A stretch of 64,000 bases of DNA from contig CM051457.1 of assembly GCA_028274465.1 (NCBI GenBank), positions 13,505,097-13,569,096 of the forward strand, read 5' to 3'. The position numbers and the translations under genes are program-made. Within the stretch, counting starts at the first letter, position 1. Each line of letters starts with the position of its first letter. Origin of the DNA: Plantago ovata (lineage: Eukaryota > Streptophyta > Magnoliopsida > Lamiales > Plantaginaceae). The notes under the pieces are model-generated. The model did no database searches. It was not told where the DNA came from and worked only from the letters and a program-made list of their open reading frames with translations. Shown here piece after piece: positions 49,143-61,365 of the stretch.

Positions 49143-50676
49143 AGTAAAATCTTTACAAGTATTAATCATCTCCATTGTTTAGGTTTGCTCCAATAATATG
49201 GATGGAGCGTTATATATACGGAAATTTACACAAGCACCTATAATACACCTTAATTATACAAGCTCATCATTTTTAGTTTAAGTTTCTCCCTAAAAAGAAA
49301 AGAAATTATTTAAGTTTTTTGATAAACTTTTATCTCACACCTTTATTAATCCTAACATAAAAACGAAAACACTAAAATATTTAGTATACAAACTTTTAAA
49401 AAATCATTTTAGAAGTAAACATAATCAATTTAAAAACGAAGGTGTATATAAATGAAATAAACTTGGATATGAAAAAAAAAAATCAACATTCTAAAACATT
49501 AATAATTTCCAGATATGCCCACGGAAGTGCCAATGACATTCATTAATTATTGTTGAGAAATGAAAACGGCTACCAAATTTTTGGAAGGGTGTGAATGTAT
49601 TCAAATGTGAAATTAGAAGTTAGTCTTGGATGTTATGTAAATTTTCCTAATGTTTAAACTTTAAAGTTAGTCTTGAAACTTGAAAGTCATAGTTTGATTT
49701 AAAAAAAAAAAAAACAAAAAAAATAAAAATCTTTAAACTCACGTACCCTCGGATTATGTCTATTGCAAGATTACCCCTTGAAGATAATAAATATACAAAT
49801 CGATTAATCTAAAGAAAATAAGGAGTTATAATATCTTGCAGTGGAAAGGGAGCTGAAACTGAAATGGTGAAGGAGGGGAGGTGTATGGTCCTAGACATAA
49901 GGTGGTGTATGGATTAACTAAGGAAGCCGAGCGAAATTATGCTCATTGACTAAACAATCAGGCACTAACCCGAGCTCGTCTCGAACCCATTATTGATCGA
50001 CCCGAATTGGAACTATATTATTAGCCATCTGAATCCTTGGTAGACTCAAATCGCATAACAATTGGTATAAAAAGAGGTGCAGACGCACCGACACTTAAAC
50101 TGCAACAAACAAGAAGAATATGAAGTGTGGATCCGATGATGAAAATGATGAAGCACAGCCATCGCATTTCCAAATAAAAACCAAATTGAATAGGAATTTA
50201 CCACTGCTTACAATTCAATACTCAGGATAAACAAATTTATGGGATTGTAGCATGGTAAACTGCGGTCCGGTGCAATGTCATACAGAAAACTTATACCTCC
50301 GAAGCACTGATACAAATATGAGACATATACAACACCATATGCATACCTGCAGATACGTTAACCTTCAAAAAGTTTATGCTACCGACACACTGAATAACCA
50401 TAGCATACTGGAGGACTGGCATTAGCCATTGAGCCAGTGCTGTACTAGCATTTATGATTTCTACATTACCCACCACAGAGCTATAAAGTTGCAATTGTGT
50501 CACTACCTAGTTTATCTTATTTTAAGCCCCTGAGATTCTTGAACCAACTGTACCACAAAGTTGGCACTGATGTCTCTGTAGGTATCAGCATTTGAATGCT
50601 GATGTAGCTGAAGAAGGGGTGGAGGTTGCTTTCATATTGGTTCATCGTCCAATCACCACTGCAGTTTGATTTAGTC
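49143..50676. other. Intergenic between the PP2C pseudogene and the NusB gene
   Basis: AT-rich with A runs near 49473 and 49698. The segment 50120-50676 is probably 3' UTR or flank of the NusB gene. No gene seen. Confidence 0.4.
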
Positions 50677-53445
50677 TCAAATTTTGGTCGTCGCCATTAT
50701 GTTCAGTTCCTTGATGAATGTCCTGAGGCAGCCATTAATGACACGAGGAGCTGCTCCATCACAGAATCTCTTTGCAAGGTCAACAGCCTGCAACAAAGAC
50801 AGTTCTTTAGCATAATGAGTAATAACCACATAAAAGAACAATAACGTGGTGTTTATTTGGAAAAGAAGTGGACACGAGGATCCTAAAGGTAACAGGCTGG
50901 AAGTTGTTCTTTTGGAAAGAATTGCACCAACCACTTCAGCTTGTGCAGATATGGCCTCCACCGTTTGAAACTTCGCCACTAATTAAACTCTTAATATTTC
51001 ACAAACTGAGCGATTTGGCACCTTCAGTATGAGAATTACTCCATTTCACCAAAATTTGGGATGGAATAGAGTTTTTCTCTTTTCAAAGATATATTGATTA
51101 CTATTAGAATGGGTAGCTGCGAAATTTTAAACATTTGAAGGTTAACACTATTTTTTCGTTTCTTCTATGCAAACAGCCTGTGAACGTGGTGAAGGATGTA
51201 GCTCAGTCGTCCTACTACAGTATTGGTTATCAATCTTCCAGCAACGCATCACGTCCACCAAGATACATCCACAACATAAATGCTTAATCATCAAAGAGGA
51301 AAAGGAGAAATTTGTCTAAACTAGGCCACAAGGAAGTGGTTACAGAGAGATCTCCCAACTGATCAAGTAAAACTGACTCACCAAGAAAAACTGTAGCAAT
51401 AGCCAATGAGTACACCGAATGTAAAGACTCTAGGTGCATAAGAGTGCTTAATGGAACCGTCTAAAGAATAAACTGACCTCATTGATGACTATTTGGTGGC
51501 GCGTCCCAAGAACTTCAATTTCCGACATTGCTAGATGAAGAACCGAAAGCTCCAGGATTCTACCAGCTGGTTCGTTCTTAAGCACATGAATAAACATAAA
51601 ATTGTCATCAGTATACATTTCGTCAATATTCATGCGAGCAGATAGTTCTAGAACCACTTGACAGAAAAGATGGAATATGTAAAGTGAGTGCAATAATGAC
51701 TCAAGTCCAATGCAATTTAACAATCTCTACGTCTGCATCTCTCGTTGATTAGTTTTTGTACCCTTTAATTAGATTATTGCTGAAAAACCGACACGTTCCC
51801 CCATCGAGTTTCATGCCTTCTTTTATTTATTTTGCATAGATGTATATGCACAAATAAACAATTACATAACAGATGACATTTCTATATTGCAGACATGCTT
51901 ATCAGACCTTCCAGTTAGGAGGCGCAACTTTATCAATGGCTAGCACGTTATTGTCCCAATTTTCAACAACTGCAACCAAAAGTTTTCTGGTAAAGCTGCA
52001 ACATATAGAGATAGAAATAGAGTTATATCTTACAAAGTTGGTAAATGTTCAGCCATATATCCCTTTATCAACATTGATGTGCTTACCGCAAAATTAATTT
52101 GCTGTAGACCAACTTCGGAGGGGCCGAAAGAACTTCTGCTTCTGCAATAAAGAAGCGACAGTGAACTCATGCTTTTGTGCAGAAATCTGATGGTAATTGT
52201 ACTAATGTAGAACCATAATGTACAGTACATATACAGAAGCATCCTAATATGCTTAGTAATCGGAAGAAATGTAATCATCAACCCCTAGGGATATAGGTTT
52301 GTCAAATACTGTCATTTCCCTTAATTTTTATATTCTTTCGGAAGTATCCTTAGGTATCATGAAAAACATGACAAATCCTAGATGCATGTATTGACAAATA
52401 CATGCATGTATTGAATATATGAACATATTTCATTCCAACTCTACGTTTTGCCAACATGGGGCATAGAGCCTTGCCACACTGCTCGTCACCAATTTATCAC
52501 GGCAGCCTCCTTGCAAAAAATGCAATGGCAAGGCTACATGCAATATAATACACCCACCCTTCCCCTACTCCACAGAGCTGGCACATTCGTTCAACTTAAA
52601 AGTCATGGCAACAGTTGTAAAAGGCAAAGCAAGTCCTAATAAGAAAGCAACCAAGAATTTGCAAACCATAAAATGAGTATAAGTGTATTACCAAGGTCAG
52701 ACTCCTTTTGAACATTTCTTAAAATCTCATCGGCCTGCTCGACAGTCTGTGTAGTAACGGGAGGCCCTCCAAAGCTCATGTGATCATACTCCATCAGTGC
52801 TGCTTTGTCAAATACATACCCAGGTTCTGCTGAAAGCAACACAATGTTCAATATAAGGTAATAACCTAACCATTCCCATTGATCGACTAACACAGCACAA
52901 TTATAAGTCCACGAGAATTAACACTACTCAAACATGTAATTGAATAACTGACCTTTACCAGCATTGACTCTTTTCTCAAAGAGGCGAATTGGGTCAGACC
53001 CATCTAAACAAGCAGCATACAGAATCATCCTAAACAGAACAAGAAACTGAAATCAAACAGAAAAAAGATAAACCAAACAGAATTTCATAGCAACAGTAGA
53101 ACAAGTATAAGAAGCATACAGGGCAAGTTCTCGGGCGGCTCTGGGACTGCAAAATCTGCCACTTTTGTCAATTTTGGGTAGTGGGTCTGGCGTACAACTT
53201 TCGGAGGTGACAGCTTCAACATCACTGGAAATTGCGAACCTTGTGGGAATGGGGTTAGTACTGTTTCTAAAACTACTACTACTACTATTGTAAGTACTAG
53301 TCCTCGGAGAGGTGAAAACGAGGCGGGTGGTAATGGAGGTTTTGGGGGATATTATAAAATTGGAAAAGTAAGTTTTGGGAGCGTAAAATGAGGAGAAGAA
53401 GTGAGAAGATGTTAGGATAGAGCTAGCGGTGGCAGAGGTCTCCAT
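50677..53445 (-). CDS. NusB-domain protein, probably plastid-targeted
   Basis: Seven exons (53445-53120, 53029-52953, 52826-52692, 52141-52087, 51986-51908, 51576-51478, 50787-50677) join in frame to 293 residues. The first 70 residues are rich in Ser/Thr with few acidic residues, as in chloroplast transit peptides. The NusB domain follows: SPRAARELALMILYAACLDG (alpha-1 and the RNA-binding Arg-rich start), then KLLVAVVENW, GRILELSVLHLAMSEI, GTRHQIVINEAVDLAKRF and the C-terminal helix. It matches the single-copy plant antitermination NusB-domain protein (Arabidopsis At4g26370 type). Bacterial NusB binds boxA RNA with ribosomal protein S10 and supports rRNA transcription; a like role in plastids is inference. 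Acceptor CTTAAG at 51577 was chosen because it restores the conserved reading. Confidence 0.9.
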
Positions 53446-54963
53446 TGTTGTAGTGTGAGAGAGCCGCCGTGGAGAAATGTTATCAGAGTTTCTGCTTCTT
53501 CTGCTGCTGCTTATCCATCTGGATTCTGGAGAAAGAACAAGATATTTAAATTATATATCTCCAAATAAATTACTATTGGTAAATCAAATTTAATCTTTTA
53601 CGTATTATTTTACAAAAAGAATAAGAAAATATTTTCTTTCTCTTGTTTCCTTCGATTTGAATCAATTTTAGGGGCCCCAAATTTAGTTTCACCGATAATT
53701 TGAACCACCATACTCCGTATGTTATCATTTGAACCATCATAAGTGGAACAGATACCTTGCATTGCATATGTTGTCATTTGAACCACTTGTAAAAACGCTA
53801 AATAAATGGTTTGTAATTTTACGGATCATATGTGGTGCAATGAGGGGTAAGGGTGCATGCGTTCCCCTCTCTAATGTTGAATTTTTCTAATTTGACCAAC
53901 TTATTGTACATATTGAATATTGAATAAGGTGACATTTTTGTTATCAACATCCTCACATAGTCACATGGTCGCGTATGTACATAACAATGATACTACTTCT
54001 TTCAATTTCGTACTTCACTTTATTAGGTGGTAGGATTTTTCATCGTATAATTTAGTTTTTAAATTTTATCATAACAAATACAAGTCCCTCTAAACAAATG
54101 TTCAAAACAAAAATACTAAAATGACTTTTATATGGAAAATTGGTCATGTAATCTATTTTTTTAAAGTAAAAGAATAAATTAAAATGTATTTTTTTAATAC
54201 CTCTAGTCAAGTCAATCGAACTAGCTCACCCTTAAAAACAGTTACACACGGCATCCTATATTCTTGTGGATGTCTACGTCGTGCATAGTCAAGTCAATAG
54301 CTAGTATAAATCTAGTTCCTCTTAATGCAGATACGCAACATTCTCTTTTACTCCTTCACATCATCATATTTTTAGTGCATAATAAACCACACCAATCCAA
54401 CCAACTTCAAATCAGATAAGAAAATTTTAATTTCTACCTTCGTCGCATCTCCGACCCAATACATTTTAAACGTGACCAATATCCATACGCATACACGTAA
54501 ATGAAATTATACATTACTTTTCTATGGTCATAAACCATAATTAAAATTGCAAAATTTTGCCGTTTTAAAAAAAAGCAAATTAATTAAATTACAAAAATCA
54601 TGCCAAATTAGATAATAATTTATTATTTACTTTTATTTCCTATTTTTATAATTTTAATTTTATTTAACTTGTATGAAATGAAAAACACACTCCCCATATA
54701 TAAAAGAGAGTTGACAATATATTTATATTTGTATAGGTGTCACAAAAATATGTAATCTTCCTCTTTGATGAGATGACTTTCACTTTCCATTCATCTTTTT
54801 CAGATCCATTACAGTAATTGTTCATTTCCTCCATTGTTCAAATCCACCTCTATTAATTCCCCCAATTTCACTTCTCTCATCCTCATCTTCATCACCAATT
54901 CATCAATCACAGCTCTGTGTTCTGTGCGTGTGTGTGAGAAAAAAAAAATTCCGATTGCAAACC
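53446..54963. other. Intergenic between two divergent genes, NusB (-) and the membrane protein (+)
   Basis: A shared upstream region of about 1.5 kb. The left 80 bp are the NusB 5' UTR and the right 150 bp are pyrimidine-rich 5' UTR of the next gene. The middle is very AT-rich. A TATA-like TATATATAAAAG is near 54697. Confidence 0.45.
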
Positions 54964-55640
54964 ATGAGCAACATCCCGATGTTCGATTGCCGAAATTTGA
55001 TCGAGTTTTGCCGAGCTTTCGAGCGTCACCATAACCACACCTTCAATCCTTCCAGTTTCCCACCGCAGCCGGCAAAAACGCGGCGTTTCACCAGTAGTTC
55101 CCTAAACCCTTTCTCTCATGAGTTCTGCGATCGGTCGCCTCTAGCCGCTCTCGATCTCATCTTACTCCTGTTAGTGGTTGGATCCTTAGGGTTTCTGACC
55201 ATTTCATACTTCAAATTCTTCTTCCGTGTTGTTTTGCCGAGTGTTCATCGTTTGTTGTGGAGCTTATACTGGATTATCCAATTGCTTGTTTGATGGCGGT
55301 GGTTGGGGTTATTTTTGGTCTGATTGTTTGGGAAATGTTGGATTTTAGGCTCAGGCGGAGATGTGGGAATCCGTTCTGCAAGGGGTTGAGGAGAGCTGTG
55401 GAGTATGATATCCAATTGGAGTCTGAGGAGTGTGTAAAGTACTCATTGGCACCTACTGATGCTTGTGATGAGGATAAGCTCGAATTAGGACCCGTGGAGC
55501 GGGATGAGCTCAAGGCGGAGTTGAAGAAGATGGCGCCTCCTAACGGGAGGACCGTGCTTATCTTCCGAGCTCGCTGTGGATGCCCTGTTTCAAGGTTGGA
55601 GGTTTGGGGACCCAAGAAAGTTCGTAGGATCAAGAAATAA
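54964..55640 (+). CDS. Small membrane protein of the plant 'L34e superfamily', frameshifted
   Basis: The start MSNIPMFDCRNLIEFCRAFE and the end (CGNPFCKGLRRAVEYDIQLE, then MAPPNGRTVLIFRARCGCPVSRLEVWG) are hallmarks of plant proteins annotated as ribosomal protein L34e superfamily. They have no proven ribosomal role. Two hydrophobic segments lie in the middle (LDLILLLLVVGSLGFLTISYF; IACLMAVVGVIFGLIVWEM). These halves are in different frames: the first would stop at 55293 after 109 residues. One missing base near 55245-55256 (CATCGTTTGTTGTGG) reconciles them, giving FVVELILDYPIACLM and a total of about 225 residues, normal for the family. Either an assembly indel or a recent null mutation. The gene is intronless, as are its relatives. 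Confidence 0.8.
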
Positions 55641-56320
55641 ACATGCCCTTTTTTTACATACTTATATACTATAAGCAGCATATTAAGATCACATATATAC
55701 TTAGTTGTCTTTGAGCTTATGTTTATTGCTTCTTAGTATGGTTGCTGTTTTACAGTGATTTATTTAGTAGTAATAAATACCCCCTATATGTTGTATTCTA
55801 TGTTGTGAGAAACTCGTGTAAGAAATGAATACTTCATTATATCTTCAAAAGGATGAAATTAAAAGGAACGCAGATAAGATAGAATACTTCATGTACCAAT
55901 CCTCTCAGTGTGGTTTACTGCTTGCTTTTAGTTATGCTTTGGGTCTCGGCTCTTATGAGTTATGATGTTCTTCTAGGAAATGGTGTTAAATGCGCTTACC
56001 TCTGTGGTATTATATGGAACTATACGTTGTCGTATCCAAGTTTTAGAGTTATTTATTTAGTTTGGATATATGTATCATGTAGTAAGAAATGGAATACTTA
56101 GTTACCTTCAAAAACATGAAAACATTTGAAGCAGAAAAGACAGAATACTTCAATTCCTCTTAAATGTGACGTACTGCTTGCCTTTTTGCCATCTTCGGGT
56201 CTGGAGCTATTATGAGTAAAGAGGCATTTTAGTAAGTGGTGTTCAACGCACTTACTCTGTCGCTTTAGGGAACTATGCTGTGTAACCCAAGTTATTTGAA
56301 TGTGGGAATAGGGCACCTGC
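55641..56320. repeat. Imperfect tandem duplication (about 255 bp) downstream of the membrane-protein gene
   Basis: Blocks at about 55840-56035 and 56100-56295 share CTTCAAAA, AGATAGAATACTTCA/AGACAGAATACTTCA, TACTGCTTGC(T/C)TTT, GGGTCT, TTATGAGT(T/A)A, GTGTT(A/C)AA(T/C)GC(G/A)CTTAC and GGAACTATRC. Several substitutions and small indels separate them. No protein-coding potential is conserved, so this is a non-coding duplication, possibly within a long 3' UTR. Confidence 0.65.
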
Positions 56321-58752
56321 ATTTGTAACTCTAGATTTTAGCAACCAATATGCTGGTTATGTATCATAGAAAGTTGTGTAGGTTTGTATTTAGGCATTTT
56401 TAGTAGACACAATGTGTGCAGTCTTCCTCTTGGAGTCATAGTAGTCAATAGTGATTGGTAGCTCAGGCAGATAGTGTGGTGCAGCATTTTTTTAAGCGGT
56501 GTGCACTGTTACCTTATGGGGCTTTCATATGCGGATTCTACTTACTACTGTTGGTGCCATAGTGAATAGTGTATAATGGTGGATAGCTTTCCTACATCAA
56601 AGTCATTTATTATTGTTGTTGTTGTCGTCGTTATTGTTCTTCTTTAATACTTATAAATTGTTTTTTATGAAATAAGTGAAAAGACCCTGAACAAAACCCA
56701 TGAGCTCTCACGTCTCGACGAGCAAAAAGAACACAACATATTTTCCAAGTGAAATTTTGAGGAACTTAGTCTAATGTTAGCTTTTGCAGTGCTATACTTG
56801 AAACTTGAGTTAGTTTTCACTTTGTTGAACTATTGAGGGTATTTTATGATGTACTGCTACACAGGTTGCCTGTGGCAATACATTTCAATCTGTACATGTT
56901 TAGCGTTGTGCTGTGAAACTTCCTTTTTATTTATTTATCTATTATTTATTTAAAAGGTTTTGTGACTTACATGAAAACGATGAGTCCTTGGATTGTTGAG
57001 AGTTCCATAATGTTTGAAAAGATAATGCAAGTCATGCATGCTGATGTGGTAATTATTCTATCACTAGTTTCCCAAAAGCAATGATTATTATTTAGGATCT
57101 TGCTTGCATCTTGCATTCATTTGTGATTTAATCTCTAAATCCATTGGAATGAATTGGGGGTACGGGGTGGGTTTGAGGGTAATGCTTGTCATACATCACA
57201 TTGGTCCCATGGTGTTTTATGAAATATGGAGAAATTGCCTGTATCCTTGAGATCGTCTGCTGGAATCGTATTTTAAGCTGTGTGTGTGTGTGTGTGTAAG
57301 TTTGATTGATCTCAATTTTGCTAAAACGGCAATGTAAAAAAATAAATAAATTGTTTTATGTGAGTACGTGATCTTGATTGGTGTGGCTCTAGTTCCCACC
57401 CTGGTTTTCCTATTTGGAGAACACTTTGTTGCTTCTTCTTGGTTATCTTGAGTTTTAGCAGTTTGTTCCGAGTTAATAGATTGCTTTTGTACGTGAGACA
57501 GTAATTCTGGAGATTTTAAAACCAGTTTGTGTATCTAACCATAGTTGAGGATCTGATGAGATCATTTTCCAGCTTTTCATTCACATGCTATCTATATGTT
57601 TGTTAGCTTCTTGTTACTACTATCCAGGGTATACAAGTCTAAATTTTTCTCGTTTACAGCTATATTGTTAACTAGAGAAGCCTGGTTGCTCATCAAACTC
57701 TTTTGGCAAACTACACCGTGTTGGTTACATTGTCATCCTGTTCTTGTTCTTCAAAAAGTGCCAGATGATGTTTGACTGTGATACTTTTAACCTTCCAATG
57801 ATCCAATCCATCATTCATGAAAGTGCTGCCATTGTCTTTCTTTTGAGCGTCTGAGGCACAAAGCAAAATCTTCCTTTAAGAGATTACTTATCGTTTCTTT
57901 TTATTCATGAAGAGTGGATTTTTGTTTTTAATTCCTGGAACCAGAGCTCGTATCATTCTTGTTCTTCACCCTTGGACTGTAATGTGATTTTCTGGTGGAA
58001 TGTCTGGTTAAATTTTCATGTACAGCTAGAACCATACTGGATTCAGCTACTGCATGTGATCTGCTCCATAAACTGATTTTTGTTCTCATTGCAATGTTAT
58101 TTGGCAGACAATGTTGTTCCCTGAACTTATCAGCCCTCTCACTCTCAGGTTGGTACGGTAAGCCAGTATCATTCTAAACGCCTTAGTACTTGGCCACCTG
58201 CATTTTTTTGGTATACTAATTGAACGAGATAAGTAATCAATTCACTACATCATCAGTGTCTAGATTCTAGTTGGCCTGTCAATTCATAGTCTAGAATGAT
58301 CAGGTTGTATCCCAATTCCCAACAGATGGGTAAATTCATGTTGATGTTGTTTCAGTTAAAATTTAAACCCTCCACAGAATAGTGAATAGTGAGTTGTGAG
58401 TATATGTGAAGAGAACATGATTCTTCTTTAACTAATAAGTTCCTAATTAGTCATTGTATTATACTACTACTACTAAGCATGTATCGAGAAAATACATATG
58501 GGTTCATTAATATATACTACTACTATTTTTAGTTGTTTGCATACATCGCGGATCCATGATTAAAGTTAGGGTGCAAAACTACACATATAAGGTTGTCTCG
58601 GAAGTTCGAGGGAGGGTGAGGGGTGCAAAATTCTAAAAAATCGATAATATTATCTATAAAAAAGTTTCTTTTCAAAATGTTAAAACGGGATGAACACACC
58701 ACAATGCTCACCCTTGACTCATCCCCTCAAATTGCGTATTAGTAAACTGATA
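56321..58752. other. Long spacer without recognisable genes
   Basis: About 2.4 kb of T-rich sequence with no supportable coding frame on either strand. A (GT)n run lies at 57281-57297. The texture (T-rich with short open frames) resembles intron or 3' flank sequence of the membrane-protein gene, but no exon could be recognised. Confidence 0.4.
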
Positions 58753-58987
58753 CTTCCTCCATTTCATTACAAATTTCCTCTTTGGTCAACGACTGTCATG
58801 TTTGATTCGTATCTTACATCTAAATTATATTGATAAAAAAAATTTAAAATTATTTAAAATACTACTAACTTATGAACTTTAATTATATAACTTTAAAAAA
58901 GAATTGCATCGTACAATTTAGGAGTAATGTGCTGTCAAACACGAAGCATGTTGACTGAATAGGAAGTTATTAATGAAATGAAGGAAG
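58753..58987. mobile_element. Stowaway-type MITE, 235 bp, TA target duplication
   Basis: Left end CTTCCTCCATTTCATTACAA and right end TTATTAATGAAATGAAGGAAG are inverted repeats, flanked on both sides by TA (58751-58752 and 58988-58989). The interior differs from the MITE at 59072, so it is a separate subfamily. Confidence 0.8.
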
Positions 58988-59071
58988 TAATTCAATCTGA
59001 ACAATTCACTAAAATCTTTCCAACAAACTATCAACCATCGTATCAATCTGTTGTTTAGATTATTGAACATA

Positions 59072-59307
59072 CTACCTCCGTTTCATTAAGAAATTCCAAA
59101 GGGAAATATTCATCGCGACCTTTAATTACGTATAACTTTTAAATTAAACTTATTAATATAAATTAAAGTTGATTATGAAAATATACTCCATTTAATTTCA
59201 TAATATAATTTTATTATAATTTTCTCTAATGTAATTTAAGAGTTATACGTGGTCAAAGGTCGCGATAAATAGTTCTCTTAGAAACTTATTAATGAAACCT
59301 GAGGAAG
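59072..59307. mobile_element. Stowaway-type MITE, same subfamily as 14350-14645
   Basis: Left end CTACCTCCGTTTCATTAAG, right end TTATTAATGAAACCTGAGGAAG, with TA on both sides (59070-59071 and 59308-59309). Interior blocks CATCGCGACCTTTAATTACG and GTGGTCAAAGGTCGCGAT form a second inverted repeat. A core of about 150 bp closely matches the MITE between the carboxylesterases; the 14.3-kb copy has extra bases near its left end. Confidence 0.8.
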
Positions 59308-59325
59308 TATAATTCAACACAAATC

Positions 59326-59336
59326 AACTCTATATA

Positions 59337-59385
<49 letters not shown>

Positions 59386-59388
59386 ATA
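59326..59388. repeat. Pure A run (about 39) flanked by a 9-bp direct repeat
   Basis: AACTCTATA stands on both sides (59326-59334 and 59380-59388) of TATCTTT plus an uninterrupted poly-A tract. Such a flank suggests a severely truncated retroposon consisting of little more than its tail. Confidence 0.6.
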
Positions 59389-60499
59389 ATGTATATATAG
59401 AGAGACTCAATTGAGACGAAACTAATTCGTTTTCATTGGTCAAGTAAAAGCAACCGATCGAGATCAATGAAACTAAAACCAATTACTTCACCAATTAAAT
59501 TTGAGATTTCTTTGCAATATAAAGTTTGTCGGGGATTTTTTGCATTAAATTTGAGATTATTTTAAAGTTTTAAAAAGATATATGTCTTATGTTGAATTAT
59601 TTAATGCTAATTTGATAAAATTGAAAATATTTTGAGGCAAATGTATAATACGTGGAAAATCAACCTGTTTGGATGGAAAGAAAATCAAATATTTCATCAT
59701 GTGCAAAAACGTACTTCTCAAGTTTTAATACGCGAAAAGTCAAATTCGTGAGTTTCTGTGTAATTATATTTATCTAACAAGGTATCTATATGTAGTAAAC
59801 GACTCTAAGGAATCCAGATGTAAGAAGAAACCGTATTATATTTTATAGGAGTATATGTTAAGTCAAACTAAGGACAATCATATTAATAATGGTTTAGAGT
59901 TTCTCATACCATTCTGTGCAATGTTGGTCATAGTTACTTATGAATTAGACAAAATGACAGTTTTTAACTTAAAAAAAAAAAAAAGGATTGAATACTTACA
60001 TATAGATATTAAAGAATTTAAAATTATAAAAGCTTGCTCATAGAGAAAACATATCATAATACAAAATTTGGGGGGACTATTAGTTTTTCAACGAGATTAT
60101 TTATTATTAATCTAACCCAAAGATTGTATCCAACATTATTATTCCCTGACAATATTAATCTTAATGGGATGATAAAATTTATACCCTACCAAAATTCTAT
60201 AATTAATAGAATAAATAGTACCCGGGCCCATCATTCTTGAAACCAAACCATACCCATACCCTACCAAAAATGTTAATTTCACCGGGGGCACAAAGTTGGT
60301 TCGACTATATGTATAATCTGAATCCTAAATGGATCATACACAGATCCTATATCAATTTGAAGTTGAAATAACTACGGACCCATGAAAAGTTACTGGTGTA
60401 AATGGGCCCAGGTAGGGCCAACATGGGTCAAAACCTAACTACTTTATATGGGACATCATACAAGTACGGGTACTACGTGTTCCTTCTATGATTTGCAAA
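59389..60499. other. AT-rich spacer, including one copy of a duplicated block
   Basis: No genes. The block at 60040-60160 (GAGAAAACAT, ACAAAATTTGG, GGACT, TTATTCCCTGACAATATT) recurs at 61010-61150 (GAGAAAACATTC, AAAAATTTGGCGGGACT, TTATTCCCTAACAATATT), about 975 bp away. This points to a larger, older duplication of the region. Confidence 0.5.
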
Positions 60500-61365
60500 T
60501 GAACGATCGTATTCAACAAGCTTATTTCGTAATAATATCAAAATTCTTATGTGACACTTTATACATATGAACCATCGTGTTCAATGGTTTTGTGCCGCAA
60601 TTATTTTCGAAGTAGAACATTAATTGTATTTGACGGGTTTATTCTGCAATAGTTAAAACATAATTGTGTTCGACGGGTTTATTCCGCAATAGTTTAGAAC
60701 ACTAATTGTGTTTCATGTATGTATTACGCAATAGTTCAGAATACTAATTGTGTTCGACAATGACGATTCTATTTCAATACATAATTTAGAAAACTAATAG
60801 TGTTTGAGGGTCTATATATTCTGCAATAATATAAAAGCTAACTACGTTCAACGAGTTTATTCCGTAATTGTTTAGAACATTAGTTGCGCTCCAGGTGTGT
60901 GTTACACAATAATTCATGACATTAACAACGCTCAATGGGTATATTCCACATTACTGTAGAACATCAATTGCGCTCGACCGATCTATGTACTTCATATGCT
61001 TATATTTTGATAGGTACTGAGAAAACATTCATGATAAAAAATTTGGCGGGACTTAGTACAATAGATATCTATTACAAAGGGAGTATTATTAATAATCTCA
61101 ACAAAAGGTTGTACTACATGATTATTCCCTAACAATATTGATTGCAATTGTTTAAGATACTAATTGAACTTGACGGGTCTATTTCGCAATAATTTAGAAC
61201 ATTAATTTTGTTTGGCGGATCTAGCTACTGCATAGTTTAAAAGCAAACTACATTTGACAAGTTTGTTATGCAATAGTTTAAAACACTGGGTTCCACGTGT
61301 GTATTACGCAATAGTTTAGAATACTAAATACGTTCGACAGGTCAATTTTGTAATACTTTAGAACA
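60500..61365. repeat. Degenerate minisatellite, unit about 45-50 bp
   Basis: Repeated units follow the pattern TTTAGAACACTAATTGTGTT, CGACGGGTTTATT and CCGCAATAG, with much substitution. Good examples are near 60618, 60660, 60705, 60755, 60845, 60890, 60940, 61150 and 61190-61350. The array is interrupted at 61005-61145 by the second copy of the block from 60.0 kb. The right end passes into the Cassandra element at GAACAC. Confidence 0.75.
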
